Below, in pieces: positions 1 through 5,255 of a stretch of 5,255 nt of DNA. The notes under the pieces are model-generated. The model did not search any database. It was not told the DNA's origin and saw only the letters and a program-made list of their open reading frames with translations. The stretch is from an uncultured Rothia sp. (lineage in GTDB: Bacteria; Actinomycetota; Actinomycetes; Actinomycetales; Micrococcaceae): contig NZ_CALJRY010000150.1 of the NCBI RefSeq assembly GCF_937976295.1, positions 1-5,255 on the forward strand, written 5' to 3'. Made by a program: the position numbers and the translations under genes. Position 1 is the stretch's first letter. Every line of letters begins with the position of its first letter.

Positions 1-457
1 CGTTGTAGGTGGCGGTGCGGCCGCGGGTGCGGGCGAAGGGGCCCTGGCCCTGCACATCCAAGCCAGTAACGGTCAGAATCGTGATGTCCTGGGCGCGCAT
101 GGCTGCGAAGGCTTCGTCGACGCGGGTCATGAGCTGATCGATATCAACGTTGGGGCGCATGATATCGTTACCGCCGCCGTAGAAGGTAACGATATTGGGG
201 CAGAGGTCGAGGGCCGCGGGCAACTGCTCTTCCAGGATGGGAATGAGCAGGCGGCCGCGGATAGCGAGGTTTGCGTACTGTGCCTGCGGATCTACTGCAC
301 CGATGCCTTCGGCAACGCGGTCTGCCCAGCCGCGCAGGTTGTTGGGTCGGCGGCGGTCAACGTCACCCACACCTTCGGTGAAGGAGTCACCGATTGCCGC
401 ATAGCGTACTGATTCACCGTTGAGCTTGCCATTGGAGTCTAGGAGCGGGGTCGTCAT
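1..457 (-). CDS. SGNH/GDSL-family hydrolase, 3'-truncated by window edge
   Basis: I translated the minus strand from an ATG at 457-455; 152 codons are visible before the left edge cuts the gene. The SGNH blocks are clear. Block I is GDSFTEGVGD at about residues 23-32, with Ser25 the predicted nucleophile. Block II is around LAIRG (64-68), with Gly68 in the oxyanion-hole position. Block III is GGGND (94-98), with Asn97. The catalytic Asp/His block near the C-terminus lies outside the window. No signal peptide is visible, so the enzyme is probably cytoplasmic. Family members are esterases, lipases or acyl hydrolases; the substrate cannot be read from this sequence. An in-frame stop lies about 40 nt upstream, and a purine-rich stretch (GGAAAGAAG) precedes the ATG, supporting this start. 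The gene sits behind a strong terminator, so it is probably a transcription unit separate from the siderophore operon. The family call is firm; the function is not. Confidence 0.9.
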   Translation of the reverse strand, partial: MTTPLLDSNGKLNGESVRYAAIGDSFTEGVGDVDRRRPNNLRGWADRVAEGIGAVDPQAQYANLAIRGRLLIPILEEQLPAALDLCPNIVTFYGGGNDIMRPNVDIDQLMTRVDEAFAAMRAQDITILTVTGLDVQGQGPFARTRGRTATYN

Positions 458-501
458 TGTGTTCTTCTTTCCGGGCCTCTGTAGAGAATGACCCTTCTAT
501 G

Positions 502-540
502 GAAGAAGCCGGCACACCCGCGCGGTGTACCGGCTTCTTC
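502..540 (-). terminator. Hairpin terminator ending the siderophore operon
   Basis: Arms 502-518 and 524-540 form a 17-bp stem around a 5-nt loop (519-523). The only imperfect pair is positions 513/529. It is a C-A mismatch in a plus-strand transcript but a tolerated G-U wobble in a minus-strand transcript, which favours action on the leftward operon. The stem starts 2 nt beyond the SIP stop codon. The distal arm ends in CUUCUUC, which doubles as a pyrimidine-rich tail, but there is no long U-run after the stem. Terminators with poor U-tracts are common in actinobacteria. The position between the end of one gene and the start of the next strongly supports the call. Confidence 0.8.
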
Positions 541-542
541 GC

Positions 543-1892
543 TTAGCTTTCGGTGCGTCCTACACGCCAGTATCCCATGAACGAAACCTCGTTCTTAGGA
601 ATCAACGCCTCATTGACGCAAATCCGTCGTAAAGCTTTAACCGTTGAAGCTTCTCCAGCAATAAAAACATAGCGTTGCGGACTCTGCTGGTCCGCGAGGC
701 CCCACAGCACTTCCGGTTCCTCAGCCATCTCGCCCACCTCAGTTGCCTTACCGGAGGAGGCGGCCCCGGGTGCTCGGGTAACTTCAGGTGATTGGGTGGC
801 AGGAACACCCGTCTCCTCAACCCCCAGCAGATGCCGCAAACTCGTAGCAAGAGCAGAACCCCGCTCCTTGGCAGCACCATCCTGCCCGCGAGCGCACCAA
901 TGAACCCTCACATTCGGCAGATCCGCGACCTCGGGCAGATGAGGATATACATAAGACCACAGGGCCTCAACGGTATCGCCCCGTTCCGGAACCTCCACCA
1001 AAACATCAAAGATGGGCCCGGTCTTTCCTTCAGGTAGCGCAGGCGAGCCACTCCCCCGAGCGCACTCGGCAGATTCGGCTGCATACTCGGCAAGAATAGA
1101 GAGAACCGCGGGCACAGCTGTCTCATCCGCAGCAAGAATAATACGCTGAGCACCGGCCGCAGACCACGAAGCCCACAGCGGATACCCGTAGAGAGGAGCC
1201 AGCAGGGACACCCTATCCCCCACCCGCGCCTGAGAAGCCCAGGTAGCCCCGGGACCCATGCGCTCCACCCCGTCTGCATCTTTCTCCGCGTGGAGCACAA
1301 AATCCACATCAACCTCGGGCAGGGCACCCTCCGGCACCCCGTTCCCCGCATCCTCGAGGCGGCGGGCGGGGCGGGTCAGGGCAGTGGGCACCTCCGGATG
1401 CGCGGGGAGAGCGGCGTATACCGCCTCCAGAGCGCCATCCGGCACCCGCAGACGAGACGCCCGCAGAGTATAGGTGCGCATCCATCCACGCTCAGATTCG
1501 GGCAGGGCAAACCAGGTGGTACGCCAGGAATCGTCCAGGGTTATCTGCACCGGTTCGGCATGCAATGCGCGAATCCGCCCCAGCTCATCACGGTCACTCG
1601 CCGGGGGAATCAGAAGTTTAATATAGCCGTCTAGAACTCCCCGATAGGATTCGCACTCTCCGGCAGTCACCTCGGCGGCAGCCGGGGGCTGCATTCGGTC
1701 GGCAGTCATTGTGCTACCCAGCCCACCGCTCGCTATCGGATAGGCGGCATAACGCAGTGCGGGACCGGTCAGGCTGACCCTCACATAGGAGGGGGTCAAC
1801 CTCTGAACACGGCTCACCGCCACAGTAAATAGCCCGTACCCGTGCTCACCGTGAGAACGGGTACGACGCGAAGACCCCATTATTTTCCCCAT
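543..1892 (-). CDS. Siderophore-interacting protein (SIP), FAD-dependent ferric-siderophore reductase
   Basis: This is a 449-residue cytoplasmic flavoprotein of the ViuB/YqjH-like SIP family. Members use FAD and NAD(P)H (or ferredoxin) to reduce imported ferric siderophores and release Fe(II). Visible landmarks: an N-terminal FAD-binding barrel with RTYTLR at 139-144; the DFVLHAE strand (197-203) followed by GPGATWA (213-219), as in the family's flavin/phosphate region; a Rossmann-like NAD(P)H half with ILAADETAVPA (252-262); and the C-terminal SIP signature FIAGEAS (410-416) then GYWRVGR (440-446). Family members are usually about 250-320 residues. The excess here sits in Ala/Pro/Glu/Gly-rich insertions near 54-85, 164-192, 271-292 and 358-398, while the core motifs stay in frame. 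The start is 2 nt after the ATPase stop, so coupling is expected. A second ATG at codon 5 (1880) has the better Shine-Dalgarno-like sequence (GGGGA, 5 nt upstream), so the true N-terminus may be four residues shorter. Which siderophore it reduces is not visible. Confidence 0.92.
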   Translation of the reverse strand: MGKIMGSSRRTRSHGEHGYGLFTVAVSRVQRLTPSYVRVSLTGPALRYAAYPIASGGLGSTMTADRMQPPAAAEVTAGECESYRGVLDGYIKLLIPPASDRDELGRIRALHAEPVQITLDDSWRTTWFALPESERGWMRTYTLRASRLRVPDGALEAVYAALPAHPEVPTALTRPARRLEDAGNGVPEGALPEVDVDFVLHAEKDADGVERMGPGATWASQARVGDRVSLLAPLYGYPLWASWSAAGAQRIILAADETAVPAVLSILAEYAAESAECARGSGSPALPEGKTGPIFDVLVEVPERGDTVEALWSYVYPHLPEVADLPNVRVHWCARGQDGAAKERGSALATSLRHLLGVEETGVPATQSPEVTRAPGAASSGKATEVGEMAEEPEVLWGLADQQSPQRYVFIAGEASTVKALRRICVNEALIPKNEVSFMGYWRVGRTES

Positions 1893-1894
1893 CT

Positions 1895-2713
1895 TTATGT
1901 GTGCTTGAGTTCGCCGGGTACACGCGGATGCGGCACAACCACAACGCTACCGTCGTTGAAGGGGTCAGCTACCTCGGCCTTCAAACCGAAAATGCTGTCG
2001 AGGTTTGAACGGGTTAGCACTTCCTGCGCCTCGCCCTGAGCCACAATGGAGCCGTCTTTCATCGCCACCAGGTAATCGGCTACGCGGGCGGCGAGGTTCA
2101 GTTCGTGCAGCACCATAATCATGGTGGTGCCGCGCTGCTCATTGAGCTCAGAGAGCAGATCGAGTAGCTCCACCTGGTGTGCCAAGTCAAGGTAGGTGGT
2201 CGGCTCATCCAGCAGAAGGATATCCGTTTCCTGCGCTAGTGCCATTGCAATCCACACGCGCTGACGCTGACCGCCGGAGAGCTCGGTAACCTGGCGTTCT
2301 GCAAGGGACATGGTGTCGGTGGCTTCGAGAGCCCAAGCAACCGCCTCGTCGTCTTCGGCGCTATTGCGTTTGAAGAGGCCCTGGTAGGGGTAGCGGCCGC
2401 GAGATACCAGGTCGGCTACGGTAATGCCTTCGGGGGCGATGGGGTGCTGGGGCATCAGACCGACCATGCGGGCAAACCCCTTCATGGAGTACTCGTGGGT
2501 GGAGGTTCCATCCAGGGTAAAGTCACCCTTAAGGGGCTTGAGAAGGCGGGAGACACCGCGTAGCAGAGTGGATTTACCACAGCCGTTGGGGCCGATAATG
2601 GCGGTCACTTTACCTTTGGGAAATTCGAGGGAAAGGTCTTTGACGATGGTCGTTTCGCCGTAGCCGAGGCTGACGTTCTCCACCTTCAGGGTACGCTCGG
2701 TGATTTCTTTCAT
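1895..2713 (-). CDS. Ferric-siderophore ABC transporter ATP-binding protein (FepC/FecE-like)
   Basis: A 272-residue ATPase that powers siderophore import from the cytoplasmic face of the membrane, acting as a dimer on the two permeases encoded just upstream. All nucleotide-binding motifs are intact: Walker A GPNGCGKST (41-49), Q-loop Gln89 in MPQH, ABC signature LSGGQRQR (145-152), Walker B ILLLDEP (165-171, Asp169 and Glu170), D-loop YLDL (174-177) and switch His203 in VLHELNLAAR. The length and the DEPTTYLDLAHQ/HELNLA pattern are typical of the iron-siderophore/haem/B12 importer class rather than of other ABC families. The ATG follows the permease TAA with no gap and is preceded by a strong Shine-Dalgarno sequence (GAAGGAAGG). 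The SIP gene begins 2 nt after its stop. Nothing is odd about the protein. The siderophore specificity is set by the binding protein and cannot be inferred here. Confidence 0.96.
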   Translation of the reverse strand: MKEITERTLKVENVSLGYGETTIVKDLSLEFPKGKVTAIIGPNGCGKSTLLRGVSRLLKPLKGDFTLDGTSTHEYSMKGFARMVGLMPQHPIAPEGITVADLVSRGRYPYQGLFKRNSAEDDEAVAWALEATDTMSLAERQVTELSGGQRQRVWIAMALAQETDILLLDEPTTYLDLAHQVELLDLLSELNEQRGTTMIMVLHELNLAARVADYLVAMKDGSIVAQGEAQEVLTRSNLDSIFGLKAEVADPFNDGSVVVVPHPRVPGELKHT

Positions 2714-3775
2714 TTATTTTCCTTCCTTCTGGTTCTGCAGAAGAAGCCAAATCAATACGGGAGCACCCATGGCTCCCGTCAGAATGCCCACGGGGAATGA
2801 GATTGAGGGGAATAGATTAGCCGCCATAAAATCAGCAAGCACCACAATCGTGGCACCGACCATTGAGGCTCCCAAAAGTGTATGACGGCCGCCCATCATG
2901 CGCCGAGCAATAGGACCGGAGACAAAAGCAATAAATGCTATGGGACCGGTAGCTGCCGTTGCCATTGCAGCGAGGAGAACACCTAAAGAGATGTAATACC
3001 ATCGAACACATCCTACCGGCACACCGAGGCCATGCGCCAAGTCGTCTCCTACAGCGGAAGTTTTGAGGTGGTTAACACCCCAGAGGATGAAAGGCAGAAG
3101 CACGATGAGGGCAATACTGAGGATGCGGATTCGCTCCCAGTTCGCGTTATTTAATGATCCGACCATCCACACGGTAGCGCTGGTTGCCTGTCCCGTGGAC
3201 ATCCGTTCCAGCAGGTAGGTGACAGCCGCCTGGCATAGTGCTGCAACACCAATACCCATCAGAATAAAGCGATTACCGACATTTGCTCGGCCTGAGGCAA
3301 GGATCATGGTTACCAGGGCGGCCGCAAGAGCAAAGAGAATAGCGTATACAGAGACGCTGAACCCGGAGGCACCCCAGTACACCATGGAGATTACGGCTCC
3401 CAGGGAGGCGCCGTTGCTGATACCGATAATATCTGGGCTGGCGAGGGGGTTCCGCAGTAGAAGCTGGAAGATGGCACCGGCGCATCCAAAGGCGCACCCT
3501 GCTAAGGCGCCCAGCAGTGCGCGGGGCAGCTTATCTTCCATGACAATAAACCGGGCACCTCGCACGGGCACTTCCCCTCCGGTGAGAAGGGTCAAGAAAT
3601 CCGGGATAGTAACGGTGTAGGTGCCCAGGAGCACACGCACCGCCAGGGCGGCAAGGACTCCGAGGGCCAGAAGGATAAGGGCTCGGCGAGGGCGGCGCAT
3701 GCTGGCCCGGCGGACAGCACGAAGCCGCTCCACTCCACCCGTCGTAGGCGGGGCTGCCTGTAAGGGGTGATTCAT
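2714..3775 (-). CDS. Ferric-siderophore ABC transporter permease (FecCD family, FepG-like)
   Basis: A 353-residue integral membrane protein, the second of two permease subunits forming the siderophore channel. A basic cytoplasmic N-terminus (VRRASMRRPRR, 21-31) precedes the first membrane helix at about 32-51. Further hydrophobic helices lie near 86-106, 117-134, 140-160, 169-190, 217-234, 260-285, 299-320 and 328-347, consistent with the BtuC/FecCD fold of about ten helices. Family landmarks: DKLPRALLGALAG (81-93), LLLRNPLASPDIIGISNGA (105-123), VGDDLAHGLG (242-251) at the presumed ATPase-coupling region, and GPIAFIAFVSGPIARR (277-292). The last motif has SGPIARR where the partner permease has APHAMR; this resembles the FepG-type half. 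Its ATG overlaps the partner's TGA as ATGA (4 nt), and a GGGG-rich Shine-Dalgarno site (3786-3792) lies 10 nt upstream. Its TAA abuts the ATPase ATG. The family is certain; the FepG rather than FepD label is inference from motif and gene order. Confidence 0.95.
   Translation of the reverse strand: MNHPLQAAPPTTGGVERLRAVRRASMRRPRRALILLALGVLAALAVRVLLGTYTVTIPDFLTLLTGGEVPVRGARFIVMEDKLPRALLGALAGCAFGCAGAIFQLLLRNPLASPDIIGISNGASLGAVISMVYWGASGFSVSVYAILFALAAALVTMILASGRANVGNRFILMGIGVAALCQAAVTYLLERMSTGQATSATVWMVGSLNNANWERIRILSIALIVLLPFILWGVNHLKTSAVGDDLAHGLGVPVGCVRWYYISLGVLLAAMATAATGPIAFIAFVSGPIARRMMGGRHTLLGASMVGATIVVLADFMAANLFPSISFPVGILTGAMGAPVLIWLLLQNQKEGK
2721..2729 (-). promoter_or_regulatory. Shine-Dalgarno site of the ATPase gene
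   Basis: On the minus strand the bases read GAAGGAAGG, ending 7 nt before the ATG at 2713. This is the best ribosome-binding site in the operon. It lies inside the 3' end of the upstream permease gene, whose TAA directly abuts the ATG. It fixes the ATPase start. Confidence 0.75.
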
Positions 3776-4818
3776 GAGATGCTCGCCCCTTTCGAACGTC
3801 GGATGAGGTAGATAAAGACGGGTACGCCCAGCACAATAGTGCTCACCCCGACTTGAATTTCCTGGGGCGGCATGAGTATACGCCCCAGGGTGTCGGCCAG
3901 CAGCAGGATGACGGCACCGAAGAGTGCCGATGCGGGCAGGAGCGTTCTGTAGTCTGCGCTGATGAGGGCGCGCATGGCGTGGGGCGCCATGAGACCGAGG
4001 AACGCGATGGGCCCGGCAAGTGCCACGGCTACGCCCACGAGAAGGGTTACCCCAATAAATAGAACGAATCTTCTTCGGTGGACGTTTTCTCCCAGAGATG
4101 CCGCCATATCATCACCGAGAGCAAGGTTATTGATGGTGCGAGCGCCGCTGAACAGAATCAGGGCTCCTACCGCAAGGAGCAGGCCGGAGGGAAAGAGCGT
4201 CTCCAAATCTTTTCCGGCGATAGAGCCTACCTGCCAGCGCCTCAGGTCATCCATCGTATTTTGACGGGTCAGAATCAGTGCGCTGGTCAATGACCCAAGC
4301 CCCGCACTGAGCGCCGCACCCATCAACGCCAATTTCACCGGGGTCGCCCCATCTTGACCGATGGACGCAAAGGCATACACGAGCGCGGAGGCTAGGGCGG
4401 CACCCGCAAAGGCGTAGAGGGAATATTCTAGGGGCGAGTTCACCCCGAGAAAGGTAATTCCAGTGACGACGGCAAACGCGGCACCCGAGTTGACTCCCAA
4501 AATACCGGGGTCGCCCAGGGGGTTGCGAGTAATACCCTGCATGCCGGCACCGGCCAGTCCGAGAGCGGAGCCTATAATTAGCCCCCACAGCGTGCGAGTT
4601 ATACGGGCGTCTATAACGGCCCCCTCAATTCCTGCGGGTCGGTGGCTGCTGAGGGCACCCAACACAACATCCGGGGCAATATATCGGGTTCCAACCAGTA
4701 GCGAGGTTAATGCCGCCGCAAGAACAAGGAGGATGAGAGTCAGCAGACGGGGCAGGTGCCGTGCGCTGGATGTGCGACGGACCTGCCCGTTATTCTGCCC
4801 CTGCTGGGCTCTTTTCAC
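3772..4818 (-). CDS. Ferric-siderophore ABC transporter permease (FecCD family, FepD-like), GTG start
   Basis: A 348-residue membrane permease, partner of the downstream FepG-like subunit. I chose the GTG at 4818, one base after the binding-protein stop. The frame stays open to an ATG at 5109, but the first 97 codons from there are Arg/Ser/Pro-rich, unlike any FecCD N-terminus, and overlap the binding-protein gene. No in-frame ATG precedes the conserved core, and 348 residues is normal for the family. The basic N-terminus leads into helix 1 at about 24-43. Other helices lie near 76-96, 107-125, 133-152, 161-183, 210-227, 250-277, 294-311 and 324-339. Family landmarks: RITRTLWGLIIGSALGLAGA (72-91), ITRNPLGDPGILGVNSGAA (96-114), LGDDMAASLG (234-243), GPIAFLGLMAPHAMRAL (269-285), ADTLGR (308-313) and PQEIQVGVSTIVLGVP (318-333). 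The Shine-Dalgarno is weak (AAGG, 12 nt upstream), which suggests dependence on coupling to upstream translation. The stop overlaps the next start as ATGA. Confidence 0.94.
   Translation of the reverse strand: MKRAQQGQNNGQVRRTSSARHLPRLLTLILLVLAAALTSLLVGTRYIAPDVVLGALSSHRPAGIEGAVIDARITRTLWGLIIGSALGLAGAGMQGITRNPLGDPGILGVNSGAAFAVVTGITFLGVNSPLEYSLYAFAGAALASALVYAFASIGQDGATPVKLALMGAALSAGLGSLTSALILTRQNTMDDLRRWQVGSIAGKDLETLFPSGLLLAVGALILFSGARTINNLALGDDMAASLGENVHRRRFVLFIGVTLLVGVAVALAGPIAFLGLMAPHAMRALISADYRTLLPASALFGAVILLLADTLGRILMPPQEIQVGVSTIVLGVPVFIYLIRRSKGASIS
3786..3792 (-). promoter_or_regulatory. Shine-Dalgarno site of the second permease gene
   Basis: The minus strand reads AAAGGGG, 10 nt before the ATG at 3775. 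It lies within the end of the upstream permease gene and supports the overlapping ATGA start rather than a later internal Met. Confidence 0.6.
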
Positions 4819-4819
4819 G

Positions 4820-5255
4820 CTACTTGGCGTCCTTGCTGTTCTTAATGGCCGCGGAGAAGTCCTTGAGGATGGAGGAGTTCTTAACGACCCAGGGCAGGGA
4901 GAGCGGGGAGGCTGCGGAAAGCGCCAAACCGATGTGCTTATTCGATTCGAAAATAGCGGCGTTATTCTTGAGGGCCGGCAGGGTTGCAAAGAGCGAATCT
5001 GCCTTGATCTTTTCAATATCGGCTGCGTCGTTGACCCAGGCCCAGAGGACATCGCTCTCAACCTGATCGAGAACCTCCGAGGAGATGGAGAGGAAGACAC
5101 TCTGCGCATCCTTGGAGTGTTCAGTCACGTAGGGGGCTTCAACCATGCCCCAGTCGATGAAGGTCTGGGGGCGGGAATCCTTGGCGGTGTATGCGCCGAG
5201 GGTTTTCTTCTCGAGGTCGAAGTAGCCCGCAATGAAGCTTGCGCCGGCAAGGTTG
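4820..5255 (-). CDS. Iron-siderophore substrate-binding protein, C-terminal part (5' end outside window)
   Basis: The frame is open from the right edge to a TAG at 4820-4822, giving 144 visible residues that begin NLAGASFIAGYFD. The segment fits the C-terminal lobe of PF01497-type (periplasmic binding protein 2, FepB/FhuD-like) proteins: a SEVLDQVESDVLWAWV stretch (visible 59-74), an F-x-LPALKNNAAIF strand-loop (89-101) resembling the family's 'xLPAVKxGRVY' region, and a closing ASPLSLPWVV helix start (115-124). In Gram-positive bacteria these proteins are extracellular lipoproteins that capture the ferric siderophore and deliver it to the permeases. The signal peptide and lipobox would be in the missing N-terminus. 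An internal Met at 5146 is not the start, because coding-quality sequence continues upstream of it to the edge. The permease GTG follows 1 nt after the stop, and the context confirms the role. The ligand cannot be told from this fragment. Confidence 0.88.
   Translation of the reverse strand, partial: NLAGASFIAGYFDLEKKTLGAYTAKDSRPQTFIDWGMVEAPYVTEHSKDAQSVFLSISSEVLDQVESDVLWAWVNDAADIEKIKADSLFATLPALKNNAAIFESNKHIGLALSAASPLSLPWVVKNSSILKDFSAAIKNSKDAK

Noticed and set aside
195..404. 69-codon plus-strand open frame antisense to the hydrolase gene
   Set aside because: It is a shadow of the SGNH hydrolase frame, which has all three visible catalytic blocks; the antisense translation is low-complexity Arg/Ser-rich.
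602..1351. Minus-strand open frames of 92 and 147 codons (602-880 and 908-1351) inside the SIP gene
   Set aside because: They are out-of-frame readings of the SIP gene. The SIP frame carries family motifs on both sides and throughout, whereas these translations are Arg/Leu/Cys-rich with no recognisable domain.
792..1634. Plus-strand open frames at 792-1037, 1258-1473 and 1290-1634, considered as antisense genes
   Set aside because: They lie wholly antisense to the SIP gene, have no plausible ribosome-binding context that I could see, and show no family motif; high G+C commonly leaves such frames open.
16..3327. Repeated GCGGCCGC octamers (for example near 16, 251, 2394 and 3318)
   Set aside because: They all fall inside coding sequence at unrelated codons and fit chance occurrence in G+C-rich DNA; no flanking repeat was seen.
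3219..3620. 133-codon plus-strand open frame antisense to the second permease
   Set aside because: It encodes an Arg/Ala/Pro-rich sequence with no domain. The opposite strand encodes unmistakable FecCD motifs over the same bases.
1892..5255. Searched for an internal DtxR/IdeR-type iron box or secondary promoter in the operon
   Set aside because: No TTAGG...CCTAA-like palindrome was found by eye, and the junctions are too short for a promoter. The control region is expected upstream of the binding-protein gene, beyond the right edge.

Overview
This window reads as one iron-siderophore uptake operon, entirely on the minus strand, followed by a separate hydrolase gene. The G+C-rich (but not extreme) composition, the long SIP-type reductase and the actinobacterial flavour of the proteins suggest a moderately G+C-rich actinobacterium. 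A Micrococcaceae/Rothia-like host is my best guess, but it rests on impression only and was not tested.

Layout in transcription order (right to left): the C-terminal 144 residues of a siderophore-binding lipoprotein-type protein (enters from the right edge, ends at 4820); a FepD-like permease with a GTG start (4818-3772); a FepG-like permease (3775-2714); a FepC/FecE-like ATPase (2713-1895); a siderophore-interacting protein (SIP) flavin reductase (1892-543); a strong hairpin terminator (502-540); and the N-terminal 152 residues of an SGNH/GDSL hydrolase (457-1, leaving by the left edge). The junctions between the first five genes are +1, -4, 0 and +2 nt, so they are almost certainly one polycistronic, translationally coupled unit.

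How the genes work together: the binding protein captures a ferric siderophore outside the membrane. The two permeases form a heterodimeric channel powered by two copies of the ATPase. The SIP protein would then reduce the imported Fe(III)-siderophore in the cytoplasm to release Fe(II). The operon promoter, and any DtxR/IdeR iron box, should lie upstream of the binding-protein gene, outside this window; I saw no convincing one inside it. No siderophore biosynthesis gene is visible.

I did not find a novel system. The most unusual items are the roughly 450-residue SIP protein, which carries several low-complexity insertions within an otherwise intact family fold, and start-codon ambiguities at two genes. 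There is no gene-free stretch over 300 bases; the only sizeable intergenic region is 458-542. No tRNA, rRNA, CRISPR, insertion sequence or prophage signal was seen.
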